DNA of 64,000 bases from Citreicoccus inhibens (GTDB lineage: Bacteria > Myxococcota > Myxococcia > Myxococcales > Myxococcaceae). Positions 29,490 through 39,810 of this stretch are shown here, in pieces. Under the pieces are notes generated by a model. The model searched no databases and was not told the DNA's origin. It worked only from the letters and a program-made list of their open reading frames with translations. The stretch covers positions 1 to 64,000 of the forward strand of contig NZ_JAHNZT010000037.1 of NCBI RefSeq assembly GCF_019039035.1, in the 5' to 3' direction. Every line of letters starts with the position of its first letter. Position 1 is the stretch's first letter. The position numbers and the translations under genes are program-made.

Positions 29490-29539
29490 CGAAAATAGAA
29501 ACGGCCGGGCAGCAGGCCCTCGCGGTTGCCGCCCGGCCG
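29490..29539 (-). terminator. Rho-independent terminator between rpsB and tsf
   Basis: On the leftward strand a 13-bp stem with one G-U pair (29527-29539 with 29502-29514) around a 12-base loop is followed by TTTCTATTTTCG. This is the strongest intrinsic terminator in the window. It lies 33 bases past the rpsB stop, so tsf and later genes depend on readthrough or an internal promoter. Confidence 0.88.
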
Positions 29540-29571
29540 ACTCCGGGAACTTCAGGTGGAGAGGGGGACGA

Positions 29572-30528
29572 TTACTCGCCGCCCTGACCGCCCTCACCCT
29601 CGGAAGGCGCGGGCTCGGCCGCAACCGGCGCGCCCTTCATCTCCACGAGCGGACCCCGGCGGTCACCGCCACGGTCACCACCGCGGCGATCGCGGTCACC
29701 ACCCCGGCGCGGACCCCGGCGGTCGTCGCGGTCGCGGCGGTCCTCACGGCCCTCGCGCTCCTCCTGCTCGTCGCGCTCGGCGGCGCCAGAGGCGCGGTAG
29801 CGGGCACCACCCTCGAGGCAGGCGTCAGCAATCTTCGAGGTGAACAGCTTGATGGAGCGGATGGCGTCGTCGTTGCCAGGGATGACGAAGTCGATGCCGT
29901 CCGGATCGCAGTTCGTGTCCACCAGGCCGATGACCGGGATCCCCAGGCGGGTGGCCTCGTGGATGGCGATGTGCTCCTTCTTCGGGTCGATGACGAAGAC
30001 GCAGCGGGGCAGCTTGGACATCTCCTTCACGCCGCCCAGGTTCTTCTCGAGCTTCTCGCGCTCACGGTCCAGCGCGGCGACCTCCTTCTTGGGGAGGCGC
30101 TCGAAGGTCCCGTCCTCGGCCATCTTCTCCAGGGTCTTCAGCCGGTCGATGCCCTGCTTGATGGTCTTGAAGTTGGTCAGCGTGCCACCCAGCCAGCGGC
30201 TGGTGACGAAGAACTGACCGGCGCGCAGGGCCTCCTCGCGGATGACGTCCTGCGCCTGCTTCTTCGTGCCGACGAACAGCACCGAGCCGCCGCGCGCCGT
30301 GATGTCCGCCACGAAGCGGAAGGCCGCCCGGGCCATCGTCACGGTCTTCTGCAGGTCGATGATGTAGATGCCGTTGCGGGCACCGAAGATGTACGGCTTC
30401 ATCTTCGGGTTCCAGCGCTTGGTCTGGTGGCCGAAGTGAACGCCGGCCTCCAGGAGCTGCCGCATCGTGATGCCGCTCGCGGCGGCCATGGCCTGCGCCT
30501 GGGTCTGCGTGTCTTGCGTCGTTTCCAT
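29572..30528 (-). CDS. rpsB: 30S ribosomal protein S2 with Arg/Asp/Gly-rich tail
   Basis: A 318-residue S2, longer than typical bacterial S2 (about 240-260). The core (residues 18-245) is canonical: [53 protein letters not shown] and [20 protein letters not shown]. Residues 248-318 are an added tail, first Glu/Arg-rich and then repeats of RRGGDR type (about 260-292), then an acidic end. It is likely disordered and RNA- or ribosome-contacting. The N-terminus also has a Gln/Thr-rich addition before the core. The first gene of rpsB-tsf-pyrH-frr. Confidence 0.97.
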   Translation of the reverse strand: METTQDTQTQAQAMAAASGITMRQLLEAGVHFGHQTKRWNPKMKPYIFGARNGIYIIDLQKTVTMARAAFRFVADITARGGSVLFVGTKKQAQDVIREEALRAGQFFVTSRWLGGTLTNFKTIKQGIDRLKTLEKMAEDGTFERLPKKEVAALDREREKLEKNLGGVKEMSKLPRCVFVIDPKKEHIAIHEATRLGIPVIGLVDTNCDPDGIDFVIPGNDDAIRSIKLFTSKIADACLEGGARYRASGAAERDEQEEREGREDRRDRDDRRGPRRGGDRDRRGGDRGGDRRGPLVEMKGAPVAAEPAPSEGEGGQGGE

Positions 30529-30896
30529 GTGTCTACGCTCCGGTTGTTCCGCCACGCCCGAGTGACTCCGGCCGTCGCTCCGAGAAGGAGGCGCCACCCC
30601 GAGAGGTGGTGCCTCACCCGCGAGAGCACCGGTGGCCGGTACGCGCGTGTGTGAAGTAGGTACCGCTTGTTGGTCCTGGGGCTTGCGCCCCACCCCGATC
30701 CTCCAGGGCGCGGGGTCCTTAACAGAACCCTCACACGGGGCGCAAGCTTCGCAAGCCCCCACGTCCGGGCGCGAACGCCCCACCCTGCCTGTTCCCCCAG
30801 CGGCCAGCCGCCTCCGCCGCCTGGAAGACAACCGGCGCGGCCTCCACTCCCCGTGAGGAGGGCGACCGCGCCGCAAACCGCTTCACCGCGAGTCCG
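30529..30896. other. 368-base gap between secA and rpsB: rpsB leader with several hairpins
   Basis: There is no convincing gene here. On the + strand 30588-30598 pairs with 30605-30615 (GAGGC/CCACC blocks), about 60 bases upstream of rpsB, a candidate S2-autoregulatory leader hairpin. Further out, 30678-30691 (GGGGCTTGCGCCCC), 30737-30759 (GGGGC...GCCCC) and 30767-30780 (GGGCG-CGAA-CGCCC) form short hairpins. No clear sigma-70 promoter was found for rpsB by eye. Confidence 0.5.
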
Positions 30897-33722
<2,826 letters not shown>

Positions 33723-34043
33723 GCGTTCGACTCTCTCACCGGGGAATCCATGTTGGACGGCGGCGAGTGAAGGGAAGTCCCAGGAGATGTAAGGGAGAAC
33801 CGGATGTAAACCATCAGAACCACGGGCGTCCCCCAAAAACTTCCACTCGGCTGGCCGCCCAGTACGCGGCGGCACAGAGTAAAGCGGAACCGAGCGCACG
33901 CAATGTCCCCTCACAGAAATCAACGCCGCCGGTCGGATCGGCCATCTTCCCCCCGCCCTCCCCGGCCCCCCGCCAGTCGCCCCCCGGCCTCCCGAGCCCC
34001 CCCTCCCCCGCCCGCCGCCCCCTCCATCCCACCTCGAGCGAGG
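33723..34043. other. 321-base gap between divergent secA and RlmM-like genes
   Basis: This holds the secA 5' leader (leftward) and the upstream region of the rightward methyltransferase. The rightward frame is open back to 33903, but those residues are Pro/Arg/Ser low complexity and not part of the family fold. I see no convincing sigma-70 promoter or palindrome. Confidence 0.5.
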
Positions 34044-35072
34044 ATGCCCGCCATGCCCCCACACCTCCTGGCGCCCCGCCCAGGCCGGTGGCTGTGGACG
34101 TGCCGGGCCGGCTTCGAGGCGCACCTCTACGAGGAGCTGGCCTGGGCGGGAGCCCAGCCCCGGCTGCTGGGCGAGGCCCTGGTGGAGAGCGACGGCGTCC
34201 CAGGATTGAAGCCCGCGTTCGCGCGCGCGGGGCATCGGGTGGTGACCCCGCTGTTGGAGGGGACCCCCGAGTCCGTGGCGCAAGCGGCGGCGCGAGCCGT
34301 GGCGGCGCTGTCCACCCGAGGGCCCTGGGCGGTGCAGGCCTTCACGCCGGACACCCCTCGGGCCAACACCCAGACGGCGCGGGCGGAGGCGTTGGAGGCG
34401 GCCGTCCGGGCGCAACTCCCGGCGGAGCGCTTGCTGGACGACGAGCAGCGCGCACGGGAGGCAGGCGCCCTGCTGGTGGGACTGTGCGTGGCGCCCGAGG
34501 GCGTCGTGGTGGGAGCGGTGGCCGCCAGTGAGGCGTTGTCACTGGCGCCCGGCGGGCGCCGGCGGATGAAGCGGGCGGGTGAGTCTCCGTCCCGCGCTGC
34601 CATGAAGCTGGAGGAGGCCCTGGATGGGCTGGCCTTCGAGCCCGGCCGAGGCGACGTCTGCGTGGACCTGGGCGCCGCGCCTGGAGGGTGGACGCAGCGG
34701 CTGGTCTCCCGAGGGGCGCGCGTGGTGGCGGTGGACCCGGCGAAGCTCATGCCGGAGCTGGCCGCCCACCCGCGCGTGCGGCACATGCAGGAGAGCGCCT
34801 TCGCCTACGCCCCGGAGGAGCCGGTGGACTGGCTCTTCTGCGACATGGCGTGGCGCCCCCTGGAGGTAGCCCAGCTCCTGGCCAAGTGGGGGCGCCGAGG
34901 GTGGGCGCACCACCTGGTGGCCAACATCAAGCTGCCCATGAAGGACAAGAACCCCTGGCTGATGCGCGTGCGCCACACGCTCGCGGGAGAGGGCGGCTGG
35001 GAGGGAATCTCGGTCCGGCAGCTCTACCACGACCGCGACGAGGTGACGGTCACCGCGCACCGCATGCGCTGA
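34044..35072 (+). CDS. RlmM/FtsJ-like rRNA methyltransferase
   Basis: A 342-residue protein, counted from ATG 34044 (a second ATG at 34053 has GCGAGG at better spacing). The N-terminal part ([22 protein letters not shown]) resembles the THUMP-containing region of RlmM-type enzymes. The catalytic Rossmann domain has [20 protein letters not shown] (about residues 213-232), then [19 protein letters not shown] and NIKLPMK. RlmM adds a 2'-O-methyl to C2498 of 23S rRNA. Substrate identity here is inferred. It is followed 42 bases later by a degenerate GGDEF gene. Confidence 0.85.
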   Translation: MPAMPPHLLAPRPGRWLWTCRAGFEAHLYEELAWAGAQPRLLGEALVESDGVPGLKPAFARAGHRVVTPLLEGTPESVAQAAARAVAALSTRGPWAVQAFTPDTPRANTQTARAEALEAAVRAQLPAERLLDDEQRAREAGALLVGLCVAPEGVVVGAVAASEALSLAPGGRRRMKRAGESPSRAAMKLEEALDGLAFEPGRGDVCVDLGAAPGGWTQRLVSRGARVVAVDPAKLMPELAAHPRVRHMQESAFAYAPEEPVDWLFCDMAWRPLEVAQLLAKWGRRGWAHHLVANIKLPMKDKNPWLMRVRHTLAGEGGWEGISVRQLYHDRDEVTVTAHRMR

Positions 35073-35114
35073 GCCCCTGTGCTTCGACTCCCGCCGCGAT
35101 AGAGAGGCCCCACG

Positions 35115-35813
35115 ATGCCCTACCCGCTCGACGACGCCAGCGCCACGGCGCTCATCTCCCTCTTCCCCCGCTCCGTGCGGCCCGGCCGTCCCCAGGAGTC
35201 AGTGCAGGCCGCGGCCTCGGAGCTCATCACCGCCGAGCAACATCGGCGGGGCCAGCCGGATCCGCGCACGGGCGCCTTCCATGTGCTCGCGCTCACCCAG
35301 GGCGCGCTCCTCAAGGAGGAGTTCGACCTGTCCACCCACGCCCACCATGACGGGTGGCGCGTGGGCGCGGTCATCGCCGATGTCCGGGAGCTGATCCGCT
35401 TCAACGCGAAGTTCGGCTTCCCCGCTGGGGACGCGCTGCTCGCGGCCACCGCGCGCTCGCTCGCGGCGCAATACCCGGGGGCCAAGGTGGTCCGCGTCCA
35501 GCCCGATGCCTTCGCGGCCCTGCTCGTCCCCACCTCGCAGCTCGCGGTGGACGCCTCCATGGGAGTAGGCACGCGCGAGCGCCTCGTCCAGGACGCGCGC
35601 AAAGCCCTGCCCGAAGGGGCCGCCGCCGAGGACACGCCGGACTACACCGTGGCGCTCCTGGAGCTGACCGTGGATCAGCCCTCGCACTGGCAGGTGCTGG
35701 GGCCGCTGCTGTGGGGTGAGCTGGAGCGGGCCTACGTCATGGAGCGCTCGGGGCGAGCCCAGGGGCTCCAGTACCGGCGCATCCGCTTGGACGCCTTCAT
35801 CCCGCCCGCGTAA
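35115..35813 (+). CDS. Degenerate GGDEF-like protein
   Basis: A 232-residue protein with no signal peptide. The central part has the GGDEF-domain plan: VIADVRELIRFNAKFGFPAGDALLAATARSL (residues about 87-116) matches the metal-Asp, helix and G-D-x-x-L stretch of diguanylate cyclases. The signature loop, however, is R-V-Q-P-D-A-F (127-133) instead of R-x-GGDEF. Cyclase activity is therefore doubtful; GTP or c-di-GMP binding, or a purely structural role, remains possible. N-terminal 60 residues and C-terminal 90 residues are of unknown fold. Confidence 0.78.
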   Translation: MPYPLDDASATALISLFPRSVRPGRPQESVQAAASELITAEQHRRGQPDPRTGAFHVLALTQGALLKEEFDLSTHAHHDGWRVGAVIADVRELIRFNAKFGFPAGDALLAATARSLAAQYPGAKVVRVQPDAFAALLVPTSQLAVDASMGVGTRERLVQDARKALPEGAAAEDTPDYTVALLELTVDQPSHWQVLGPLLWGELERAYVMERSGRAQGLQYRRIRLDAFIPPA

Positions 35814-35826
35814 TGCCCGAGGGACA

Positions 35827-35865
35827 GGAGACCCGGCGCGCGACTCGCGCGCGCCTGGGATCTCC
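35827..35865. terminator. Bidirectional hairpin between convergent genes
   Basis: Arms beginning GGAGA-CCC-GGCGCGCG pair with CGCGCGCC...GGG.ATCTCC around loop ACTCG, with two one-base bulges. It fills the 60-base gap between genes ending at 35813 and 35874. Confidence 0.6.
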
Positions 35866-35873
35866 AGGGTGCG

Positions 35874-36788
35874 CTACTCCTCCAGGATGAACTTGCGCGG
35901 GTTCTGCGGGATGCCGTTCACGCGGACTTCGTAGTGCAGGTGAGGACCGGTGGAGCGCCCCGTGTTGCCCACCGCCGCGATCAGCGCGCCGCGCTTCACG
36001 CGATCCCCGGCCTTCACCATCAGCTTGGACAAGTGGCCATAGCGCGTCTTGATGCCGTAGCCGTGGTCGATGACGATGACGTTGCCGTAGCCGCCCTCGA
36101 GCCCCGCAAACACCACCGTGCCATCCGACGGCGCGTGAACTTCCTTGCCGTGCTCCGCCGCGATGTCGAGGCCGGCGTGCATCACGCGATCCGCCGTGTA
36201 CGGATCCAACCGCTGACCGAAGTCACTGGTCACCCAACCGCGCGCGGGCCACACGGACGGAGTGGAGGCCAACATCGACTTCTGGTCCTGGAAGTAGGCC
36301 TGCAATTCCTGGAGGCTCTGCTCCTGCCGCGTGGCCTCCGCGCTCAACCGGTCCAGCCGCCCCATCATCGCCTTGGGCGTTTCCGTGGTGGTGAGCTGCG
36401 TGAACTGCGTGTCCGTGGCCTGCGCCGTGCCCGCCTCGGGCTCGGTGGGCCCCATGGCCAGGTTGCGCTGGGGATCCGACAAGAGCGTGACAGCGCGGAG
36501 CTTCTGGTCGAATCGCTCCACCCTGTCCAACGTGGAGCCGATGTGCTCGATGCGCTCCCGCACGGACTTCAACTGGGAGCGGAGCGTGAGGTTCTCGTCG
36601 CGGAGGATGCGGTTCTCGGAAGCGTCCGCCGCCACCTGGAAGTAGTGGATGCTCCCCGCGACTCCCAGCCCCACCACCAACATCACGCCCATGGCCACCT
36701 GCGTGAGCCAGGAGCGCTGGATGGTGTAGCGCTTCACCGGAGCGTCGTGATCCGGGATCACCATCAGGGTGAAGGACTTTTTCGCCAC
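35874..36788 (-). CDS. M23/LytM-domain murein peptidase, membrane anchored
   Basis: A 304-residue protein with a GTG start at 36788 (AGGGAG upstream). One transmembrane segment (residues 27-47) follows a short cytoplasmic N-terminus. A coiled coil (about 55-105) and a second helical stretch (142-172) precede the LytM domain (185-300). Zinc-binding residues are present: H204 and D208 in HAGLDIAAEHG, and H285 in GPHLHYEV. Family members cleave peptidoglycan cross-links or activate amidases; complete metal ligands favour an active enzyme. The downstream hairpin region ends the transcript. Confidence 0.92.
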   Translation of the reverse strand: MAKKSFTLMVIPDHDAPVKRYTIQRSWLTQVAMGVMLVVGLGVAGSIHYFQVAADASENRILRDENLTLRSQLKSVRERIEHIGSTLDRVERFDQKLRAVTLLSDPQRNLAMGPTEPEAGTAQATDTQFTQLTTTETPKAMMGRLDRLSAEATRQEQSLQELQAYFQDQKSMLASTPSVWPARGWVTSDFGQRLDPYTADRVMHAGLDIAAEHGKEVHAPSDGTVVFAGLEGGYGNVIVIDHGYGIKTRYGHLSKLMVKAGDRVKRGALIAAVGNTGRSTGPHLHYEVRVNGIPQNPRKFILEE

Positions 36789-36902
36789 GGACAGCTCCCT
36801 GTGAGTCTCTACTCCGCGTGGGACATCAGCCGCGAGAAGCTAAGTCGCTCCCCTCGCGCGCAACACCTCCCCCCACCGCACCACCCTGAGCGCTTCGTCG
36901 CC

Positions 36903-36923
36903 CCATCGGCATTTTGCCGATGG
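36903..36923. repeat. Perfect 9-bp palindrome with 3-base spacer
   Basis: CCATCGGCA-TTT-TGCCGATGG lies between the PP2C gene and the M23 gene. It is not followed by a T-run in either direction, so a protein-binding site or RNA hairpin in the leader of the M23 transcript is as likely as a terminator. Confidence 0.5.
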
Positions 36924-36937
36924 TGGAAACGTTTGGG

Positions 36938-36967
36938 CAGCTACCATCCGTGTTCCGAGAGTGTCAA
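36938..36967 (-). promoter_or_regulatory. Candidate promoter for the M23 peptidase gene
   Basis: A perfect leftward TTGACA (36967 to 36962) has an 18-bp spacer to TAGCTG (36943 to 36938), which is a poor -10. The -35 alone makes this worth listing. Confidence 0.3.
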
Positions 36968-37017
36968 GGTCAACAGACCCGGGGGAGGCCCCCCGTGGAC
37001 ATGTGACTGACGGAGTT

Positions 37018-37815
37018 TCAGGCCGCGACGCGCACGACGATGACGGTGATGTTGTCGTCTCCGCCGCGCTCATTGGCCAACTCGATGAGGCGCTTGGGGG
37101 CGTCATCCAACGAGGCGGACTGCGCGACGACCTCGTGGATCTCCCTGTCCTCCAACATGTTCGCCAACCCGTCGGAGCACAGCAGGAAGACGTCGCCGGG
37201 CTCGGACACCAGGCCCATGACGTCCACCTGCACCTCCTCCTCGAAGCCGACGGAGCGGGTGATGATGTTCTTGTACCGGGAGTGCTTCGCCTCCTCGGGG
37301 GTAATCATCCCGGCCTTGATCTGCTCGTTGACCAGGGAGTGGTCCTCGCTGATCTGCTGGATGAGGTCGCCCCGGACGAGGTAGGCGCGACTGTCGCCCA
37401 CGTGCGCGAAGAAGGCGTGACCGTCCCGAACCACCAGGGAGATGACGGTGGTGCCCATGCCGGACAGCCGCGCGTCCTCCTGCGCCGTCGTGAAGATGGC
37501 CAGACACGCCTTCTCCACCGCGGTGCGCAGTGACTCGGGGATGGGCGAGTCCTGAAGGTTGGGGACAGTGATGAACGGGTTGTCCTTGCTCTCTCTCGCG
37601 CGCCGCAGCTCTTTGTCGATGGTCTCGACGGCGATGCGCGACGCGGTACCACCCCCCGCGTGCCCACCCATGCCGTCCGCCACGACGTAGAGCTGGAGCT
37701 CATCGTCAATGAGGAAGCTGTCCTCGTTGTGCGTGCGCTTACGCCCGACGTCCGTCAGGCCTGCGGAGATCACTTTATGATGGGGGGCCGCGGTCTGCCC
37801 TGCGGTGCTGGACAC
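37018..37815 (-). CDS. PP2C-family Ser/Thr protein phosphatase
   Basis: A 265-residue protein with a GTG start at 37815. Metal-binding motifs of the PPM/Stp1 type are complete: RTHNEDSF (E31, D32), VADGMGGHAGGG (D47), SGMGTTVISLV, HVGDSRAYLVR, CSDGLANML and GGDDNITVIVV. It should dephosphorylate Ser/Thr-phosphorylated proteins and act opposite Hanks-type kinases, which are abundant in myxobacteria; no kinase gene is in the window. It lies between recN (upstream) and the M23 gene (downstream), all leftward, with gaps of 104 and 229 bases, so separate transcription is likely. Confidence 0.95.
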   Translation of the reverse strand: MSSTAGQTAAPHHKVISAGLTDVGRKRTHNEDSFLIDDELQLYVVADGMGGHAGGGTASRIAVETIDKELRRARESKDNPFITVPNLQDSPIPESLRTAVEKACLAIFTTAQEDARLSGMGTTVISLVVRDGHAFFAHVGDSRAYLVRGDLIQQISEDHSLVNEQIKAGMITPEEAKHSRYKNIITRSVGFEEEVQVDVMGLVSEPGDVFLLCSDGLANMLEDREIHEVVAQSASLDDAPKRLIELANERGGDDNITVIVVRVAA

Positions 37816-37919
37816 ACCCAGGATGCTATGTGAGCCATCCTAATGGGGCAAGGACGCGAAACAGCTTGCGGGCCCCCAGACGACTTTTTCTGGAAGTCCG
37901 TTCATACCCCCCTCCCAGG

Positions 37920-39656
37920 TCAGGCCGTCCGACGCAGCCGTCCCCGAGGTCCTCCCTCGGGTCCTGACTCGCGGCGCGCGCGGGGGGGCAATCCGCGATG
38001 CGCCGAGCGGACCAGCGCCTCGGCCGCTCCCAGCGCCTCGCGCGTCACCTCCATGCCCGACATCATCCGCGCCAGCTCCCGCGTGCGCTCGGCGCCCGCC
38101 GACAGCGGGACGACCTCGGAGACGGTGCGCTCGCCCTTGAGTCCCTTGCGGATGAGCAGGTGCGCGTCCGCGTAGGCCGCCACCTGCGGCAGGTGGGTGA
38201 TGCAGAGCACCTGCCGGTGCGAGCCCACCTCTCGAATCATCCGGCCCACCACGTCCGCGATGGCCCCGCTCACGCCCGCGTCCGCCTCGTCCAGGACGTA
38301 GCAGCCGCACCCGTCGCTGTCCGCCAGCGCCCGCTTGAGGGCCAGCAGCAGACGGCTCGCCTCACCGCCCGACGCCACCCGCGCCAGGGGCCGCGGCGGC
38401 TCCCCGGGGTTGGCGCTGAAGAAGAACTCCACGTCGTCCATGCCGTCCGGACGCAGCGCGGTCCCCGGCGTCACCCGCACCTCGAAGGCGGCCTTGCCCA
38501 TGGCCAGTCCGCCCAGCCCCTCGCGCACCTGAGCGGAGAAGCGCACCGCGCACGCCGCGCGGGCCTTGGAGAGCAACACCGCGGCCTTGCGCGCCCGGTC
38601 CTCCACCCGCCGCCGCTCCTCGGACAACTCCTCCAGGACCTCCGAGCGGTTCTCCAGCGTGCCCAGCTCCCCTTCCAACTCGCTCCGCTTCTTCAGCACG
38701 CCGTCCAGGGCCACGCCGTGCTTGCGGCACAACCGCTTGAGCGCATCCAGCCGCTCCTCCACGTCCGCCAGCCGCGAGGGATCCGACTCCAGGCCTCCGC
38801 TGTAGCGGTTGAGGCGGCGCTGCGCTTCCTCCAACTCGGACAGCGCGGTGCTCAATGACTGGGCCACCGGGGAGAGCGCGGCGTCGCATTTCACGGCCTC
38901 ATGCACCAGCCCCAGGGCGCGCCCCACCGTCTCCACGGCCGAGTGCTCCTCGCCGGAGACCAGCAGCTCCGCCTCGGCCGACAGGCGCTTGAGCTTCTCC
39001 GCGCCTCCGAGCCGACGCCGCTCGACGTCCAGGGCCGCGTCCTCCCCGGCCTCTGGATCCAACCGGGTGATTTCATCGAGTTGGAAGCGCAGGAACTCCA
39101 CGCGCTCGCGCACCTTCGCCTCGTCCCCGCCCAGCGCCTCCATGCGCGCATCCACCTCGCGCAGGTTCGCGTGCTCCAGCAAGTACGCCGCGAGCGGCTC
39201 CTCCAATTTGCCGTAGCGATCCAACAGGACGCGGTGCAGCCCCGCGTCGAACAGGCTGACGTGCTCGTGCTGCCCGGCGATGTCCACCATCCCCCGGGTG
39301 AGCTTCGCCAACATGCCCACTGTCACCAGGCCGCCGTTGACGTAGCACTTGCCTCGGCCCGAGCGCCCGAGGACGCGGCGCACCAGCACCTCTTCCCCGA
39401 GGTCCGACATGCCCAGTTCCTCCAGGCGCGCGGCCAACGCGGGCGTGCGGGCAAAGACGCCCTCCACCGCCGCGTCCTCACACCCGGCGCGGATGACATC
39501 CGCATCCGCGCGGCCCCCGAGCAGCAGGCCCAGTGCATCCACGAGGATGGACTTGCCCGCCCCTGTCTCACCCGTGAGGACAGTGAGGCCGGCTCCGAAC
39601 GCCACCTCCACCTCCTCGATCACCGCCACGTTCGAAATGCGAAGCCCCAGCAGCAC
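37920..39656 (-). CDS. recN: DNA repair protein RecN
   Basis: A 578-residue SMC-like ATPase. GTG start at 39656 has GGAGGG at good spacing. Walker A is GETGAGKS (residues 29-36), near the N-terminus. Two long charged helical arms (about 160-340) form the coiled coil. The C-terminal half has the signature and Walker B region with LARVASGGEASRLLLALK and YVLDEADAGVSGAIA. RecN acts at double-strand breaks. It is leftward, downstream of the SNF2 helicase with a 154-base gap that contains one short hairpin. Confidence 0.96.
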   Translation of the reverse strand: MLLGLRISNVAVIEEVEVAFGAGLTVLTGETGAGKSILVDALGLLLGGRADADVIRAGCEDAAVEGVFARTPALAARLEELGMSDLGEEVLVRRVLGRSGRGKCYVNGGLVTVGMLAKLTRGMVDIAGQHEHVSLFDAGLHRVLLDRYGKLEEPLAAYLLEHANLREVDARMEALGGDEAKVRERVEFLRFQLDEITRLDPEAGEDAALDVERRRLGGAEKLKRLSAEAELLVSGEEHSAVETVGRALGLVHEAVKCDAALSPVAQSLSTALSELEEAQRRLNRYSGGLESDPSRLADVEERLDALKRLCRKHGVALDGVLKKRSELEGELGTLENRSEVLEELSEERRRVEDRARKAAVLLSKARAACAVRFSAQVREGLGGLAMGKAAFEVRVTPGTALRPDGMDDVEFFFSANPGEPPRPLARVASGGEASRLLLALKRALADSDGCGCYVLDEADAGVSGAIADVVGRMIREVGSHRQVLCITHLPQVAAYADAHLLIRKGLKGERTVSEVVPLSAGAERTRELARMMSGMEVTREALGAAEALVRSAHRGLPPRARRESGPEGGPRGRLRRTA

Positions 39657-39769
39657 GAGCGCCCTCCGTGGTCCAAAACGACGGCCCTGGCACTGAACAC
39701 CCTAACAGGTCCCTCTGACACTGCACAGGCGTTCGGGTCTGGGGCTGGACGGGAGGGCGAATGGGAGGC

Positions 39770-39789
39770 CGGGCTCCGTCGAGAGCCCG
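39770..39789 (-). terminator. Hairpin downstream of the SNF2 gene
   Basis: CGGGCTC (39770-39776) pairs with GAGCCCG (39783-39789) around CGTCGA, 22 bases after the SNF2 stop. There is no T-run. Confidence 0.45.
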
Positions 39790-39810
39790 ACCTTCCTATC
39801 GCCTGCTTGC

